This document shows, piece by piece, positions 8,696-20,250 of a stretch of 64,000 nt of DNA (positions are counted from its first letter, which is position 1; each line of letters begins with the position of its first letter). The notes under the pieces were generated by a model that was not told the DNA's origin, ran no database searches, and worked only from the letters and a program-made list of their open reading frames with translations. The stretch is from VXNE01 sp965261535. Its GTDB lineage: Bacteria; Pseudomonadota; Gammaproteobacteria; Pseudomonadales; Azotimanducaceae. Position numbers and translations under genes: made by a program. The DNA lies in NCBI GenBank assembly GCA_965261535.1, contig OZ253469.1:3286001-3350000 (forward strand). The letters run 5' to 3'.

Positions 8696-11443
8696 TTACT
8701 CGGCGGCGACGACCGAAAACGATACGGTCAGGGACGAGCCCTGGGTGCCGGCCAGGTCGGGCTCGGAATATGGAGTGGCGGTGAGCTCGTATTCGCCGAG
8801 GGGGAGCGAGCCGCTGTCGTTGTCGTACATCAAGTAGGGCGGGTCTTCGTCCGTGCGCATCGCCGACGCCGTGCCGCTGAGCGTCAAGCGCATGCTGCCG
8901 ACGGCGTCCGGATCCATGGCGACGGCGCGAATGTTGAGCACGTCGGCGACCGCGCCCGGATCGAGCGCGGCGCCATCACGTATTTCCTGTACGTCCTGGT
9001 TGATCGCGCCGTCGAACAGCATCAATCTGGTGGTGGCGATGCCCGTGTCCGCCCCGATGTTCACCGTCAGGCTGTGGTTGCCGGCGAGGGTCGCGCCGGA
9101 AGGTGACGACAACCGCACCTCGAACTGTTCGGCGGGCTCGACGATGTCATCCTCGACCAGATCGATGACAATGGTCTTTGACGCGGCGTCACCGTTCTCC
9201 CAGAACAGTCGATTGCCGGTTGGGGATCGGTAGTCTCCGTCGCTGTCGATGGCAAACGGAAAGACGCCCAGGGAAGGGAACGGTAGGCGGACGATACGTC
9301 GCACCGCTTCCACAGCGGTGATCGGCACTACCTCGTAGGAAACTTCAACAGCGCCCACAGGACTGCCGGTGCGGTCAATCGTGGCTGTGACGCGCCTTGC
9401 CGTTTCGTCGACGGCGATGTGCGACTGGGCGAAACCGATGGTAGTTGTAGCGCCCGGGTCGCCGATGAACACGCTTGCCGTGTTTGCGTCGGCCAGGACG
9501 GCGCCGCCGACGGGGGTGCCAAGCCGCACGAAGGCGCGTTCCATGGGTTCGGCGATCTCGTCGCGCAGAAGTGGCACTTCGATCGTGCGCATGCCTTCAT
9601 CACCGTCGGCCCACACGAGGGTACCTGAAGACGGCGCAAAGTCGGTCGAGTCCGCAGAGCCGGCAAAGAGCGCGTAGTTCACCGAGACCGCCCCTGTTGC
9701 GCCGCCGCTTCGGGCTACCGAAACCATTGCCGCAGATCCTTCTTCCGCGCCGAACGCCGACGCGGTGAAGCCGATCTGGCCGCTGTCCGACACCCGCGTC
9801 CGGTCGGCCAGCACGTAGAGCCCGCTGTCGATGTCGGAGACGAGCACGTTTCCACTCGGCAGGAAGGGGAAGACGCCCCAGGCGCCGTTGAACGCAGTCG
9901 TGTCCGATACGGGGTAGGTGTCGAAGAAGCCGACGTCCATGGGTTCCGCCGGATTGGTGATATCGAGGACCGTGAGTCCGCGAGTGTAGTTCGACATGTA
10001 GTACCGGTTGCCTCGTGTGTAGCCGTTGTGGTCGATAGCGCTCGTGGGGCCTTCCCACGATCCCGCGAAAACCGGGTGGGTGAGGTCGGAGAGATCGAAC
10101 ACGCGCAGCGTAGTCGGAAGCGCGAAGCGGATTTCATCGAGCTCATCCTGCACGAACAGAAATCTACCATCCTCGCTCCACCAGCCGGAATGCACGTAGG
10201 CGGACCTCGTGTAGTCGATGGAACTCAACAGCGGCGCATCGGTCCGGTCGGTGACATCCCATAGATCGACCGCGTCTTCGTTGAAGTCGATCAGGACTTC
10301 GCACGAGGCGCTGTCATCGCCGCAGGCGGCGGCGCGGGCGTCGGTCACCAGCATGGAGGTCGCATCGTGGCTGTAGCCGCCGGACGATTCACCCACCAAC
10401 TTCGGGACGGCAGCATCTTGCAGCGCATAGGAACGGAATGCTCCTCTGTTCCTGAAGGATCCCAGCACGTGCAGGGAAGGGTCCTTTTGCATCGGGACCC
10501 CCGTCGCGTAGTCGACACTGCTGACATAAACATTGTGTATGCGAGCGGATTGTTTCATTCGATGCCCGAGCGCCACCCGGTTCGGCAAACCGGTCAGATC
10601 TATCACTACCAGTCGTTCGTTCGCGCTGTCGGTGCTGACATAGGCGTAGGTGCGCCAGCGCGCGTCGTCGCTGTCGTAGCTTTGCACCACCTTGAGGTCT
10701 CGCCACAGGGATCCGGGACCGGACACGAATCCGACCTCGAACGGCGTCGCGGGATCCGTCACATCGACCACCGCGGTGCCGTTGTACAAGCCAATGAGCG
10801 CGTATTCGCGTTCGGTATTGAGGTCGACAAACCCCCAAATATCGTTCGCCAGCCGGGGGTGCGAGGAAAAGTCGGCGAGTGCCAGGTGCGACAGCATGTC
10901 GATTTGATCGCAGGCGAACGAGCCGGCGGATCCGCCGTCGCACTGCGTCGTGCCGGCGCTCGTCAGCATCGCGCTATAGCCGCGTCGCAAATCCGCCAGC
11001 GCCCCTCGGTGATCTCCTCCCTTCCGATCCGCGATCACATGGAAACCCCGGGCGCGCAATTCGTCCCGAAACTCTGCCGGCACGCCGACCAGAGTAGTCG
11101 GGTTGGCGGCCGGCGCTTGCGTAAGGAAGTGGTCGAAGCGGCTGAACCCACCGCGCACATCGAGGACGCCGCTGGTTAGGTGGAAGACTTCGTGCGGGGT
11201 CTCGATCCGGTACCGACCCGAGGCGATGCGAACCTGGCTTCCCTTGCGCGCGACGGCGGTCGCGTACTGGATGGTTCGACAGGGCCGGACGGGCAAGGTG
11301 CAGTCGCCCGCGTCCACTCCCTGTTCGGCGACATAGCGGGGTGAATCCTCGTCGCCATGCCCCAAGGTGGCCTGCGAGAACATGACGCAGCCCGCGATGA
11401 TTGCTACTCTGATCGTGCGTGCTTCAGTTTCGGAGCGCCCCAT
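8696..11443 (-). CDS. Exported choice-of-anchor B / LVIVD-repeat protein with two Calx-beta domains
   Basis: A 915-residue secreted protein. The ATG at 11443 gives a signal peptide (MGRSETEARTIR then a hydrophobic run), better than the longer frame to 11476. Domains in order: a short N-terminal module with DAGDCT and PCRTIQYA, as at the start of parallel beta-helix proteins; a long middle region with LVIVD-type repeats (for example GLYNGTAVVDVTDPATP, LRVFDLSDLTHP and LTVLDITNPAEP); then two Calx-beta-like domains, at about residues 580-690 and 700-830. Calx-beta repeats usually bind calcium and mediate surface adhesion. The gene is divergent from the MbnP gene with only 9 bp between start codons, so promoters must overlap the coding starts. 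Its functional link to the MbnP/MbnH pair is inference. Confidence 0.82.
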   Translation of the reverse strand: MGRSETEARTIRVAIIAGCVMFSQATLGHGDEDSPRYVAEQGVDAGDCTLPVRPCRTIQYATAVARKGSQVRIASGRYRIETPHEVFHLTSGVLDVRGGFSRFDHFLTQAPAANPTTLVGVPAEFRDELRARGFHVIADRKGGDHRGALADLRRGYSAMLTSAGTTQCDGGSAGSFACDQIDMLSHLALADFSSHPRLANDIWGFVDLNTEREYALIGLYNGTAVVDVTDPATPFEVGFVSGPGSLWRDLKVVQSYDSDDARWRTYAYVSTDSANERLVVIDLTGLPNRVALGHRMKQSARIHNVYVSSVDYATGVPMQKDPSLHVLGSFRNRGAFRSYALQDAAVPKLVGESSGGYSHDATSMLVTDARAAACGDDSASCEVLIDFNEDAVDLWDVTDRTDAPLLSSIDYTRSAYVHSGWWSEDGRFLFVQDELDEIRFALPTTLRVFDLSDLTHPVFAGSWEGPTSAIDHNGYTRGNRYYMSNYTRGLTVLDITNPAEPMDVGFFDTYPVSDTTAFNGAWGVFPFLPSGNVLVSDIDSGLYVLADRTRVSDSGQIGFTASAFGAEEGSAAMVSVARSGGATGAVSVNYALFAGSADSTDFAPSSGTLVWADGDEGMRTIEVPLLRDEIAEPMERAFVRLGTPVGGAVLADANTASVFIGDPGATTTIGFAQSHIAVDETARRVTATIDRTGSPVGAVEVSYEVVPITAVEAVRRIVRLPFPSLGVFPFAIDSDGDYRSPTGNRLFWENGDAASKTIVIDLVEDDIVEPAEQFEVRLSSPSGATLAGNHSLTVNIGADTGIATTRLMLFDGAINQDVQEIRDGAALDPGAVADVLNIRAVAMDPDAVGSMRLTLSGTASAMRTDEDPPYLMYDNDSGSLPLGEYELTATPYSEPDLAGTQGSSLTVSFSVVAAE

Positions 11444-11452
11444 TTGGACATT

Positions 11453-12292
11453 ATGCCAGCCATCGAAGCGCGTCACTGCTGGCTATCTGCGATTGTCGTG
11501 ATCACGCTTCTCCTGGGCTGTGGCAATCCGTTCGCCGTCCCCGTGCGGTTTGAATTCCAGACGTTGCCGACGGCCGTTGCGGATTGCGAGAGCAACCGAG
11601 GCGAATTGCGGTTCTACATCTCGGACCTGACGATGATCGATTCGTCCGGCGCCGGCGTTCGCGTACGGCTGGATGATCGACACCCATGGCAAAACGAGGG
11701 CGCCGCCCTGATTTCGCTCGCCGTCGGGTGCGCCGAATCCCCGGAACCGGGCAATCGGATGGTCTCTGGTAGCGTTGCGAGAGGACGCTACGCTGCGGTG
11801 GAGTTTTCCGTCGGCGTGCCTTTCGAACGCAATCACCTCAATCCCATGCGCGCGGCGCCGCCACTGAATGTGCCGTCGATGTTCTGGACCTGGCAGACGG
11901 GCTACAAGTTTCTTCGTCTCGACCTTGGCAACGCGTGGTCCTTCCACCTCGGCAGCACCGGCTGCCTATCGGATTCCGCTGTGCGGCCACCTCAGGAACC
12001 CTGCCGGCAGCCGAATATCGCGCGCATTCGCCTTCCCGCCGAGGCGGCCAATGGCGCAACCGTGCTGATTGATCTCGATGCGTTGTTGGCGGGCATCGAC
12101 ACGACCGACGCGGCCAACTGCGTCGGCGCGTACCGGGAGCGGCGAGCATGCCGACATCTTCTCGGAGCTCTCGGTCTTGACGCGGATACGGGGCGCTGTG
12201 TCCAAAGCCCTCGGCAGGGGAGTGGAAGAGGGCTTCCCTCGCAAGCCAGTGGCTGCGCGGGCCAGTACGTATTTCGGCTGGATTGGCAGTGA
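11453..12292 (+). CDS. mbnP: MbnP family copper-binding lipoprotein (metallo-mystery pair four-Cys protein)
   Basis: A 279-residue lipoprotein. Start ATG 11453 is chosen because it gives a signal peptide ending in the lipobox LLLGC with Cys23. The frame open from 11357 would overlap the divergent gene. The family pattern is clear: LRFYISDLTMID near the start, an MFWTWQTGYKF motif with Trp145 and Trp147, and several cysteines (CESN, GCAES, GCLSD, CRQP and a C-terminal ASGC). In characterised MbnP a tryptophan is oxidised to kynurenine by MbnH and helps bind copper. Either of these two Trp residues is a candidate (inference). The gene overlaps mbnH by four bases (GTGA), so the two are translationally coupled. 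No methanobactin peptide or mbnBC genes are visible, as in most such pairs. Confidence 0.85.
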   Translation: MPAIEARHCWLSAIVVITLLLGCGNPFAVPVRFEFQTLPTAVADCESNRGELRFYISDLTMIDSSGAGVRVRLDDRHPWQNEGAALISLAVGCAESPEPGNRMVSGSVARGRYAAVEFSVGVPFERNHLNPMRAAPPLNVPSMFWTWQTGYKFLRLDLGNAWSFHLGSTGCLSDSAVRPPQEPCRQPNIARIRLPAEAANGATVLIDLDALLAGIDTTDAANCVGAYRERRACRHLLGALGLDADTGRCVQSPRQGSGRGLPSQASGCAGQYVFRLDWQ

Positions 12293-13452
12293 TCGCGCTC
12301 CGCTTCGGACATGCGCTTGCGTCGTTGATCTTGTTGCTTGCCTGCGGCGGCTGCGGCACAGGGGAAGATTATGCGTGGAGTGTTCCCGAAAACTATCCAA
12401 TCCCCGTAGTGCCGGAAGGCAATCCCATGTCGGCAGCCAAGGTCGAGCTCGGGCGGCACCTTTTTTACGATTCCCGACTGTCGGCGAACGGCAAGCAGGC
12501 GTGCGCCTCTTGCCATCGTGCGGAATATGCGTTCAGCGAGCGCCGCGCCCGGGCGGTCGGCTCCACCGGCGAGGCTAATCGACGCAATAGCCTCGCCCTG
12601 GTCAATGTCGCCTACAACAGCACCCTGATGTGGGCGCATCCCGGCTTGCGCGACATCGAGCGGCAAGTCCTCGTGCCGATGTTCGGGGACAATCCCGTGG
12701 AGCTTGGCATCGCCGGCCATGAAGAGGACGTGTTGTCGCGCTTCAGGGAGGACGAACGCTATCGCCGGCTGTTCGAGTCGGCATATCCCGGCCGCCATGG
12801 CGCGCCAGTCGATTTCAACCACGTCATCGACGCATTGGCCTGCTTTGTGCGGTCGTTGGTATCTTTCGGGTCGCCGTTCGATCAGTACGCGTATGGTGGT
12901 CTCGACGATGCCTTGGGCGAGGCGGCAATTCGGGGTCTCGAGCTTTTCTTTTCAGAGAATTTCGAATGTCACCACTGTCACGGCGGATTCAATTTCACGC
13001 AGTCGAGCACGCACGACCGCATGGGTGTCCTCATGGATCCTTTCCACAACACCGGTCTCTACAACGTGGGCGGGGGAAATGCGTATCCGGCGGAAGATCA
13101 GGGGCTGTACGATCTCACGGGGCAGCTTGCGGACCGGGGCAAGTTCCGGGCGCCGACGTTGCGCAACATAGCGCTCACGGCCCCCTACATGCACGATGGC
13201 AGTCTCCCCGACCTCGGCGCTGTGCTGGATTTCTATGCGGCGGGCGGGCGCAACATTACGGTAGGCGCTTATGCTGGAGACGGCCGTGCCAACAGCTACA
13301 AGAGCCAGTTCGTGAAAGGTTTCGACATGACTCCGGGCGAGCGTGCCGACCTGCTCGCCTTCCTGCACTCTCTGACCGATCCGGCGTTCCCCGAACGCGC
13401 CTCCCACCAGAATCCGTTCGGGAACCCTACCGGGAACCCTACTATCGATTGA
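12289..13452 (+). CDS. mbnH: MbnH family di-haem oxidase (MauG/cytochrome c peroxidase-like)
   Basis: A 387-residue exported di-haem protein. The GTG at 12289 overlaps the mbnP stop as GTGA; a TTG at 12283 is the only close alternative. The N-terminus is a lipoprotein-like signal (LLACGGC). Two haem c sites are visible: CASCH at residues 72-76 and CHHCH at 227-231. The surrounding sequence (FYDSRLSANGKQACASCH; RNIALTAPYMHDGSLPDL) is that of the bacterial CCP/MauG superfamily. In the characterised homologue, MbnH uses a high-valent di-haem state to convert a Trp of MbnP into kynurenine. Pairing and coupling with mbnP strongly support the same role here, in the periplasm. Confidence 0.88.
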   Translation: MIALRFGHALASLILLLACGGCGTGEDYAWSVPENYPIPVVPEGNPMSAAKVELGRHLFYDSRLSANGKQACASCHRAEYAFSERRARAVGSTGEANRRNSLALVNVAYNSTLMWAHPGLRDIERQVLVPMFGDNPVELGIAGHEEDVLSRFREDERYRRLFESAYPGRHGAPVDFNHVIDALACFVRSLVSFGSPFDQYAYGGLDDALGEAAIRGLELFFSENFECHHCHGGFNFTQSSTHDRMGVLMDPFHNTGLYNVGGGNAYPAEDQGLYDLTGQLADRGKFRAPTLRNIALTAPYMHDGSLPDLGAVLDFYAAGGRNITVGAYAGDGRANSYKSQFVKGFDMTPGERADLLAFLHSLTDPAFPERASHQNPFGNPTGNPTID

Positions 13453-13472
13453 TGGCAGGTCGACAGGCGATG

Positions 13473-14570
13473 TCAGTCGCCGAATACGAGGATCGATCGC
13501 CCGGCGATCTTGCCCTGTTCGAGCGCCGTAGTGGCCTCGTTGATGTCGTCGATGCGATAGCGCTGGGTGACCAGGGCTTCGAGGTCGAGATCGCCTCGCG
13601 CGTGCCAATCGAGGAACATCGGAAAGTCGCGGTCGGGACAACACGATCCGCCAATGCTGCCTCGAAACTGCTTCTCCTGGTGGACGATTGCGCCGGCGTC
13701 CAGTTCCACCGACGTATGCGGGATGCCAACCAGCACCGCCGTGCCGCCCTGGCGCGCGCCGAATTGTCCTGGCCGGCAGGCGGGAACGATCTGCTCCATG
13801 GTCACCTTGAGACCGATGCAGTCGAAAGCGTAGTCGACGCCGGTGACCGGCGCGCCTCCGACGGCCCGCTGGTTCGGCTGGCCCGCGATGGCGTGTATCT
13901 GCTCCACTGCATCGCCTTGGCTCGCGTTGACGCCGTGGGTCGCCCCGAAACGCTTGGCGAACGCCAGTTTGTCGTCGTCGACATCCACCGCGATGATCGG
14001 GTCTGCGCCGCGCATGCGGGCGCCGAATATTGCTGATAAACCGACGCCGCCGACGCCGAAGACCGCAACGCTTTCTCCTTCCTGCACGTTGGCCGTATTG
14101 AGCACCGCGCCGGCGCCCGTCATGATCGCGCAGCCGACGATGGCGGTCACGTCCTTGGCGATGTTGTCGTTCGCTTTCACCACGAACTGATGATCGGCGA
14201 CCGTATGGTCTGCCCAGGTGAACACGTTCTGCGAAACCGCGCTGCCGCCGGACAGTTCGAGCCGAGCGGGCGATGGCGCGTCCTGGAAGCGGGCGGCGTT
14301 TCGCGGTACCCAAGTAAGCAGCACCGTGTCGCCTTCGTCCACATGGGTGACGGCGTTGCCCTTCTTGAGGACGACGCCGGTGGATTCGTGGCCGAGCAAT
14401 ACCGGCCTCCGGCGCGGGCGATGCATCTGGTGCAGTTGCGAGTGGCAGATGCCGGAGGCGAATTGCCGCACAACCACCTGCGTCGGCGCAGGATCGGGCA
14501 GGTCGATGTCGTGAATTTCCAGTGGTCCTTCGCTGCCCGGCAGAACGACCACGCGCGCGGGTGTGCTCAT
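13473..14570 (-). CDS. Zinc-dependent alcohol dehydrogenase, NAD(P)-binding MDR family
   Basis: A 365-residue medium-chain dehydrogenase. Catalytic zinc ligands appear as Cys42 (GICHSQLHQM), His61-Glu62 (LGHES) and a Cys in VGCAIMTG. The Rossmann motif GVGGVG follows at about residue 195. The four-cysteine structural zinc lobe of classical class I/III enzymes is missing: the region after LLTWVPRN has no cysteines. ATG 14570 has a GGAACC ribosome site just upstream. The much longer open frame (to 15176) runs antisense-free through the mevalonate fusion gene and is not plausible. The gene lies 80 bp downstream of the mevalonate operon on the same strand and may be co-transcribed. The natural substrate is unknown. 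Confidence 0.88.
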   Translation of the reverse strand: MSTPARVVVLPGSEGPLEIHDIDLPDPAPTQVVVRQFASGICHSQLHQMHRPRRRPVLLGHESTGVVLKKGNAVTHVDEGDTVLLTWVPRNAARFQDAPSPARLELSGGSAVSQNVFTWADHTVADHQFVVKANDNIAKDVTAIVGCAIMTGAGAVLNTANVQEGESVAVFGVGGVGLSAIFGARMRGADPIIAVDVDDDKLAFAKRFGATHGVNASQGDAVEQIHAIAGQPNQRAVGGAPVTGVDYAFDCIGLKVTMEQIVPACRPGQFGARQGGTAVLVGIPHTSVELDAGAIVHQEKQFRGSIGGSCCPDRDFPMFLDWHARGDLDLEALVTQRYRIDDINEATTALEQGKIAGRSILVFGD

Positions 14571-14650
14571 CTTTGGTTCCTTTGCGTTCCTGTTATCTTG
14601 ACTCGGCGTTGGAGAGTGTCGCCTTGCGACATGTTCCACATCGCCATCTA

Positions 14651-16880
<2,230 letters not shown>

Positions 16881-16906
<26 letters not shown>

Positions 16907-17897
16907 GCCGTGAAATCTCTGCCGGTACGACGAGGAATCCCTCCCGCTCAATGCCCCCCCGGTAGGCGGCGAGGGCGTTCGGATCGCGGGATACGCCCAT
17001 ACCCATGTCGCCGCCGGCACCGCAGGGTTTATAGAGGACGCCAAACTCTTTGGCAAGGCTTGCCGCGCGAAGGTGTGGCGTAGAAAAAATGCCGATACGC
17101 GCGGCGCGATCCAGAGCGACGAGGGCGTCGATGTATTCGGCCAGGAGGTCGAGAAAATCGGTTCCCGAATCGGCGACGGCGGTTGCGGACCGCACCAGGG
17201 CGCGCAATTCCGGGGGCGAACTTTGGCCGCGCCACGCGTCAAAGCGCTGAACCAGCGCGCGGGTATCAGCGCCGACACCCGTGAAGACGAAAATGTGGCG
17301 TACGTCGGACGGTAGCCGCGTACTTTGAGCGCGACCGTCCTGGTAGCGGATGACGCCACCGCAGTAAGACGCGGCGACGTCGACCCCGCTGCCAGCGCCT
17401 CGCTGAAAGCTGCGGTGTGTCGCCAATGCGTGTTCCAGGTTCACAGTGGCGCCGGCGAGCTCGGCCAACGCTGCGGTGATTGCCACCGCGCAAGCCGCGC
17501 TGGACCCGAAACCCAGCTTTTCTCGACCTTGGTAGAATTCTCGGGAGTCGATCTGGATCTGCAGGTGCGCGGGTAGCGTTCGTGGGTTGATGTCGAGACT
17601 CGTCAATGCGAATCGGGCCAGCGCGGCGGGACCGGTATCTGGCAAATCGTCACGCCGATGCGTGGCGCGTGCCTCAAAGCCGAGACTCACGAAGGACCAG
17701 TCGCCCGTGGTTGCGGGCGTCATCCGACACATGACGCGGCGATCCACGGCGGCCGCCAGCGCCGGCGCACCGGCGAGGACCGCGTATTCTCCCGTCAATA
17801 CCTGTTTGCCGGGCGCGGTGGTTTCGATGGCGTTCAGATCAGCACTAGTCTCAATGCGGCATTTACTGGCGAGACATGGGGCTACGACGCCACGCAT
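16881..17897 (-). CDS. Phosphomevalonate kinase (GHMP family)
   Basis: A 338-residue GHMP kinase. Motif 1 is TTAPGKQVLTGEYAVLAG; motif 2, the ATP loop, is EKLGFGSSAACAVAITAAL; motif 3 is KPCGAGGDMGMGVS. These features match ERG8/MvaK2-type phosphomevalonate kinases more than mevalonate or homoserine kinases, and the flanking genes supply the steps either side of this reaction. The product would be 5-diphosphomevalonate. The ATG at 17897 overlaps the end of the decarboxylase gene by 16 bp, and this gene overlaps the reductase-kinase gene by 26 bp. That points to a translationally coupled operon. Confidence 0.88.
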
Positions 17898-18919
17898 GCG
17901 GCGCCGGGTCCCAGGCCGGCGATATGGATGTCCTGCACGCCCGGCAGATCATCGAGCGCCGCTCGAACCTCGCTCGTGTGGCGCGGAAGACAAACGGCCT
18001 TGATCTGCGGTCCGGCATCGATGGTGAAGAAAACGCCAACGCCGGTGTCCCGCAGTGCCCGAATACGGCGAATCCCTTCGACTGTGGCCGCGTTCCAGTA
18101 CACAAGGGCGGGTTCGGTGGTGAGCATGACCGCGTGCATCTTCAGGCAACTTGCTTCGGCGATGCTTCCAAGCGCCGCGAAATCCCGACCGGCGACGGCG
18201 CGGCGCGCCGCGTCGAAGTCCTCGACGGTCGTCGTCAGCCAACTCTCGTAGAATGGCGATGTCCGCCGGGAGAGTTCCATGCCCTCGGTGGAGCCGACAG
18301 TCTTGCGCTCGCTGGAAGTGACCGCCACGACAACATTGAGAGGCCACTCGTGGGGCGCAAGCAATTGTTCGGCGGCCCAGCCATTGGCGGCGGCGAGGAC
18401 GGCGAAGCCGCCGGCAACCGACCGCGCCGCGGAAGCGGAGCCGCGCCGCGCCCACCGGGATCGTTCTTCGAATGAAAGGCCCAGACCCATTGCGCCGTCG
18501 ATCGCGGTGATCAGTGCCGCCATGCCGGAAGCGGATGACGCCAACCCGGATGCGGTCGGAAAGTTGTTCGCCGTTTCCACCGCGAGCGGGGGCAAATCGA
18601 AGTTCGCTCGCAAGAGATCCAGGAAACCTTCGATCTTTGCGTCCCTGACCGTCTGTCCGTTCACCACGACATGATCGGTCCCGCTCCTTTCCGCGACGGT
18701 GGTAGTCGTCTTCAGCGTGTCGAGCGTAATGGAGAGCGACGCCGTTTCGGGAGTGTTCGTCGCCGCAAAATGCTTGCCCCAGTACTTCACCAGCGCGATG
18801 TTGGGGTGTGCAACGGCGGTGGCGCGCCGGAGTCCGGCAGGCGGACGGCTCGATGGTTCATGATTCACGGCAATGACTCTGAACCGCGTCGGTGGTTTAA
18901 TCAACACAGTTTCATTCAA
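17882..18919 (-). CDS. mvaD: Diphosphomevalonate decarboxylase
   Basis: A 345-residue GHMP-superfamily enzyme that decarboxylates diphosphomevalonate to isopentenyl diphosphate using ATP. Hallmarks are HPNIALVKYWGK near the N-terminus, the ATP loop NNFPTASGLASSASG, the SSERKTVGSTEGM segment, and the catalytic Asp (about residue 301) in TIDAGPQIK. No in-frame ATG exists near the start. TTG 18919 and GTG 18868 are the candidates, neither with a strong ribosome site, so the first 17 residues are uncertain. The stop is TAG. This is the first gene of the mevalonate operon, divergent from the hydrolase gene at 18994. Confidence 0.93.
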   Translation of the reverse strand: MNETVLIKPPTRFRVIAVNHEPSSRPPAGLRRATAVAHPNIALVKYWGKHFAATNTPETASLSITLDTLKTTTTVAERSGTDHVVVNGQTVRDAKIEGFLDLLRANFDLPPLAVETANNFPTASGLASSASGMAALITAIDGAMGLGLSFEERSRWARRGSASAARSVAGGFAVLAAANGWAAEQLLAPHEWPLNVVVAVTSSERKTVGSTEGMELSRRTSPFYESWLTTTVEDFDAARRAVAGRDFAALGSIAEASCLKMHAVMLTTEPALVYWNAATVEGIRRIRALRDTGVGVFFTIDAGPQIKAVCLPRHTSEVRAALDDLPGVQDIHIAGLGPGAACVAS

Positions 18920-18993
18920 CGAAATCGTCGGCGGCGGTATCTGCGTCGGGGGCGGAACAACTTGGCGGGCTAGGGCCCCAAGGAGGATGATCC

Positions 18994-19722
18994 ATGGCTG
19001 GCCGTTTCGAGACGCTGAACGTCGACGGCACTGACATGTCGGCGTATGTTGCTGGGGCGGATAAAGCCCGGCCCGGGGTCCTGGTATGCATCCATGCGCC
19101 GGGCGTTGATCCTTTCATTCAGGACATCTGCGTGCGGCTGGAAACCGCCGGGTTCGCCGCGGTCGCGCCGGATCTTTATCACCGTCACGATATCGACGGA
19201 CGCGGGCCGACGGAGCGGATGGCGCTGTTGCGGGACGATCAGATCCTGCGCGACTTCGCGGCTACCAAGAAGTACCTGCGTGAATGCTCCAACGGTACGC
19301 AACTTGTTGTCGGTTTCTGCATGGGTGGTCGTTTGGCGTACCTGTGGGCGGCCCATGACGACGATGTCCGGGCGGCGGCGGTCTTTTACGGCGGCAACAT
19401 CATGGTGCCATGGGGCGAAGGCAACCGGACGCCGTTCGAGCGCACGGCCGAGATCGACTGTCCCCTGCTCGGCCTGTTCGGGAACGAGGACGAGAATCCA
19501 AGTCCTGCGGATGTGGACAAGATCGCGGCTGAACTTGACCGACATGGAAAGTCTTACACGTTCCACCGATTTGACGAGGTCGGACACGCGTTCCTCAATG
19601 CCATGCGCCCATCGCATCGAGCCCAACCCGCCGAGGACGCATGGGGCAAGTGCGTGGCGTTCCTGCGCGAGCACGCTTGGCACCTATCTCGATCACTCTC
19701 GCCTTCCGCGCCTGAGAATTGA
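18994..19722 (+). CDS. Dienelactone hydrolase family protein
   Basis: A 242-residue alpha/beta hydrolase. The nucleophile is Cys109 in GFCMGG, the acidic residue is the Asp in GNEDENPSPAD, and the His is in GHAFLN, giving the Cys-Asp-His triad of the dienelactone hydrolase family. A strong ribosome site AAGGAGG sits before ATG 18994. There is no signal peptide, so it is cytosolic. The true substrate is unknown; carboxymethylenebutenolide activity is only the family archetype. Divergent from mvaD; 74 bp separate the starts. Confidence 0.88.
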   Translation: MAGRFETLNVDGTDMSAYVAGADKARPGVLVCIHAPGVDPFIQDICVRLETAGFAAVAPDLYHRHDIDGRGPTERMALLRDDQILRDFAATKKYLRECSNGTQLVVGFCMGGRLAYLWAAHDDDVRAAAVFYGGNIMVPWGEGNRTPFERTAEIDCPLLGLFGNEDENPSPADVDKIAAELDRHGKSYTFHRFDEVGHAFLNAMRPSHRAQPAEDAWGKCVAFLREHAWHLSRSLSPSAPEN

Positions 19723-19738
19723 CTGCGGGCGGTGAGTG

Positions 19739-20119
19739 TCAGCGCTTCGGGACGCCGTACAGGTAGCGCGTATTGACCTCGGCCTCGTTGCCGTCCGGAT
19801 CGATGATGAACAACGTGCGGCCCTGGCCCCGCTTGCCCATTGGCCCGCGAGTGAAGAACTGCGGTCCCACCACTCTCCCGGCGATCTCGTCGAAGCTATC
19901 TTCCGTGACCGTAAACGCGAAGTGCATCGGGCCGCCTCCCCGGTGACGTCCCGAGTGACCCTTGACCTGCAGTACGACATGGCTCTGTTCGCACTGCAGG
20001 TAGGCGCGCTGATCGTCCCGCTTCGCCACGGGGATCCCCAACAGGTCTTGATAGAAGTCGACCGCTTTGGCCAGGTCTTTCACGTCGAGGAAGATCTCTT
20101 CTATGCCGATAATGCCCAT
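19739..20119 (-). CDS. VOC (glyoxalase/dioxygenase fold) family protein
   Basis: A 126-residue single-domain protein with the paired beta-alpha-beta-beta-beta modules of the vicinal oxygen chelate fold. IEEIFLDVKDLAKAVDFYQ opens the first half, HFAFTV the second, and IIDPDGNEAEVNTR closes it with the usual C-terminal Glu ligand. ATG 20119 (MGIIGIEE) starts exactly where family homology begins; the frame to 20161 adds an unrelated basic tail. Its function could be lactoylglutathione lyase-like, bleomycin/fosfomycin resistance-like or an extradiol enzyme, and sequence alone does not decide. Convergent with the hydrolase, 16 bp apart. Confidence 0.82.
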   Translation of the reverse strand: MGIIGIEEIFLDVKDLAKAVDFYQDLLGIPVAKRDDQRAYLQCEQSHVVLQVKGHSGRHRGGGPMHFAFTVTEDSFDEIAGRVVGPQFFTRGPMGKRGQGRTLFIIDPDGNEAEVNTRYLYGVPKR

Positions 20120-20250
20120 GTGATGTTCCGTTCGCTTCCGGTCGACCAATCTTCGCAGCATCGGAATGCAATTCGCAACGCGGGTTTGCTCGGCGTCGGA
20201 AGGGCCGAAGGTGACATGTTTGGTGATTTGGGCTATTCGGGGACATATCG

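Noticed and set aside
11357..13452. Methanobactin biosynthesis locus
   Set aside because: MbnP and MbnH are present but no precursor peptide, mbnB or mbnC; such pairs occur widely without them.
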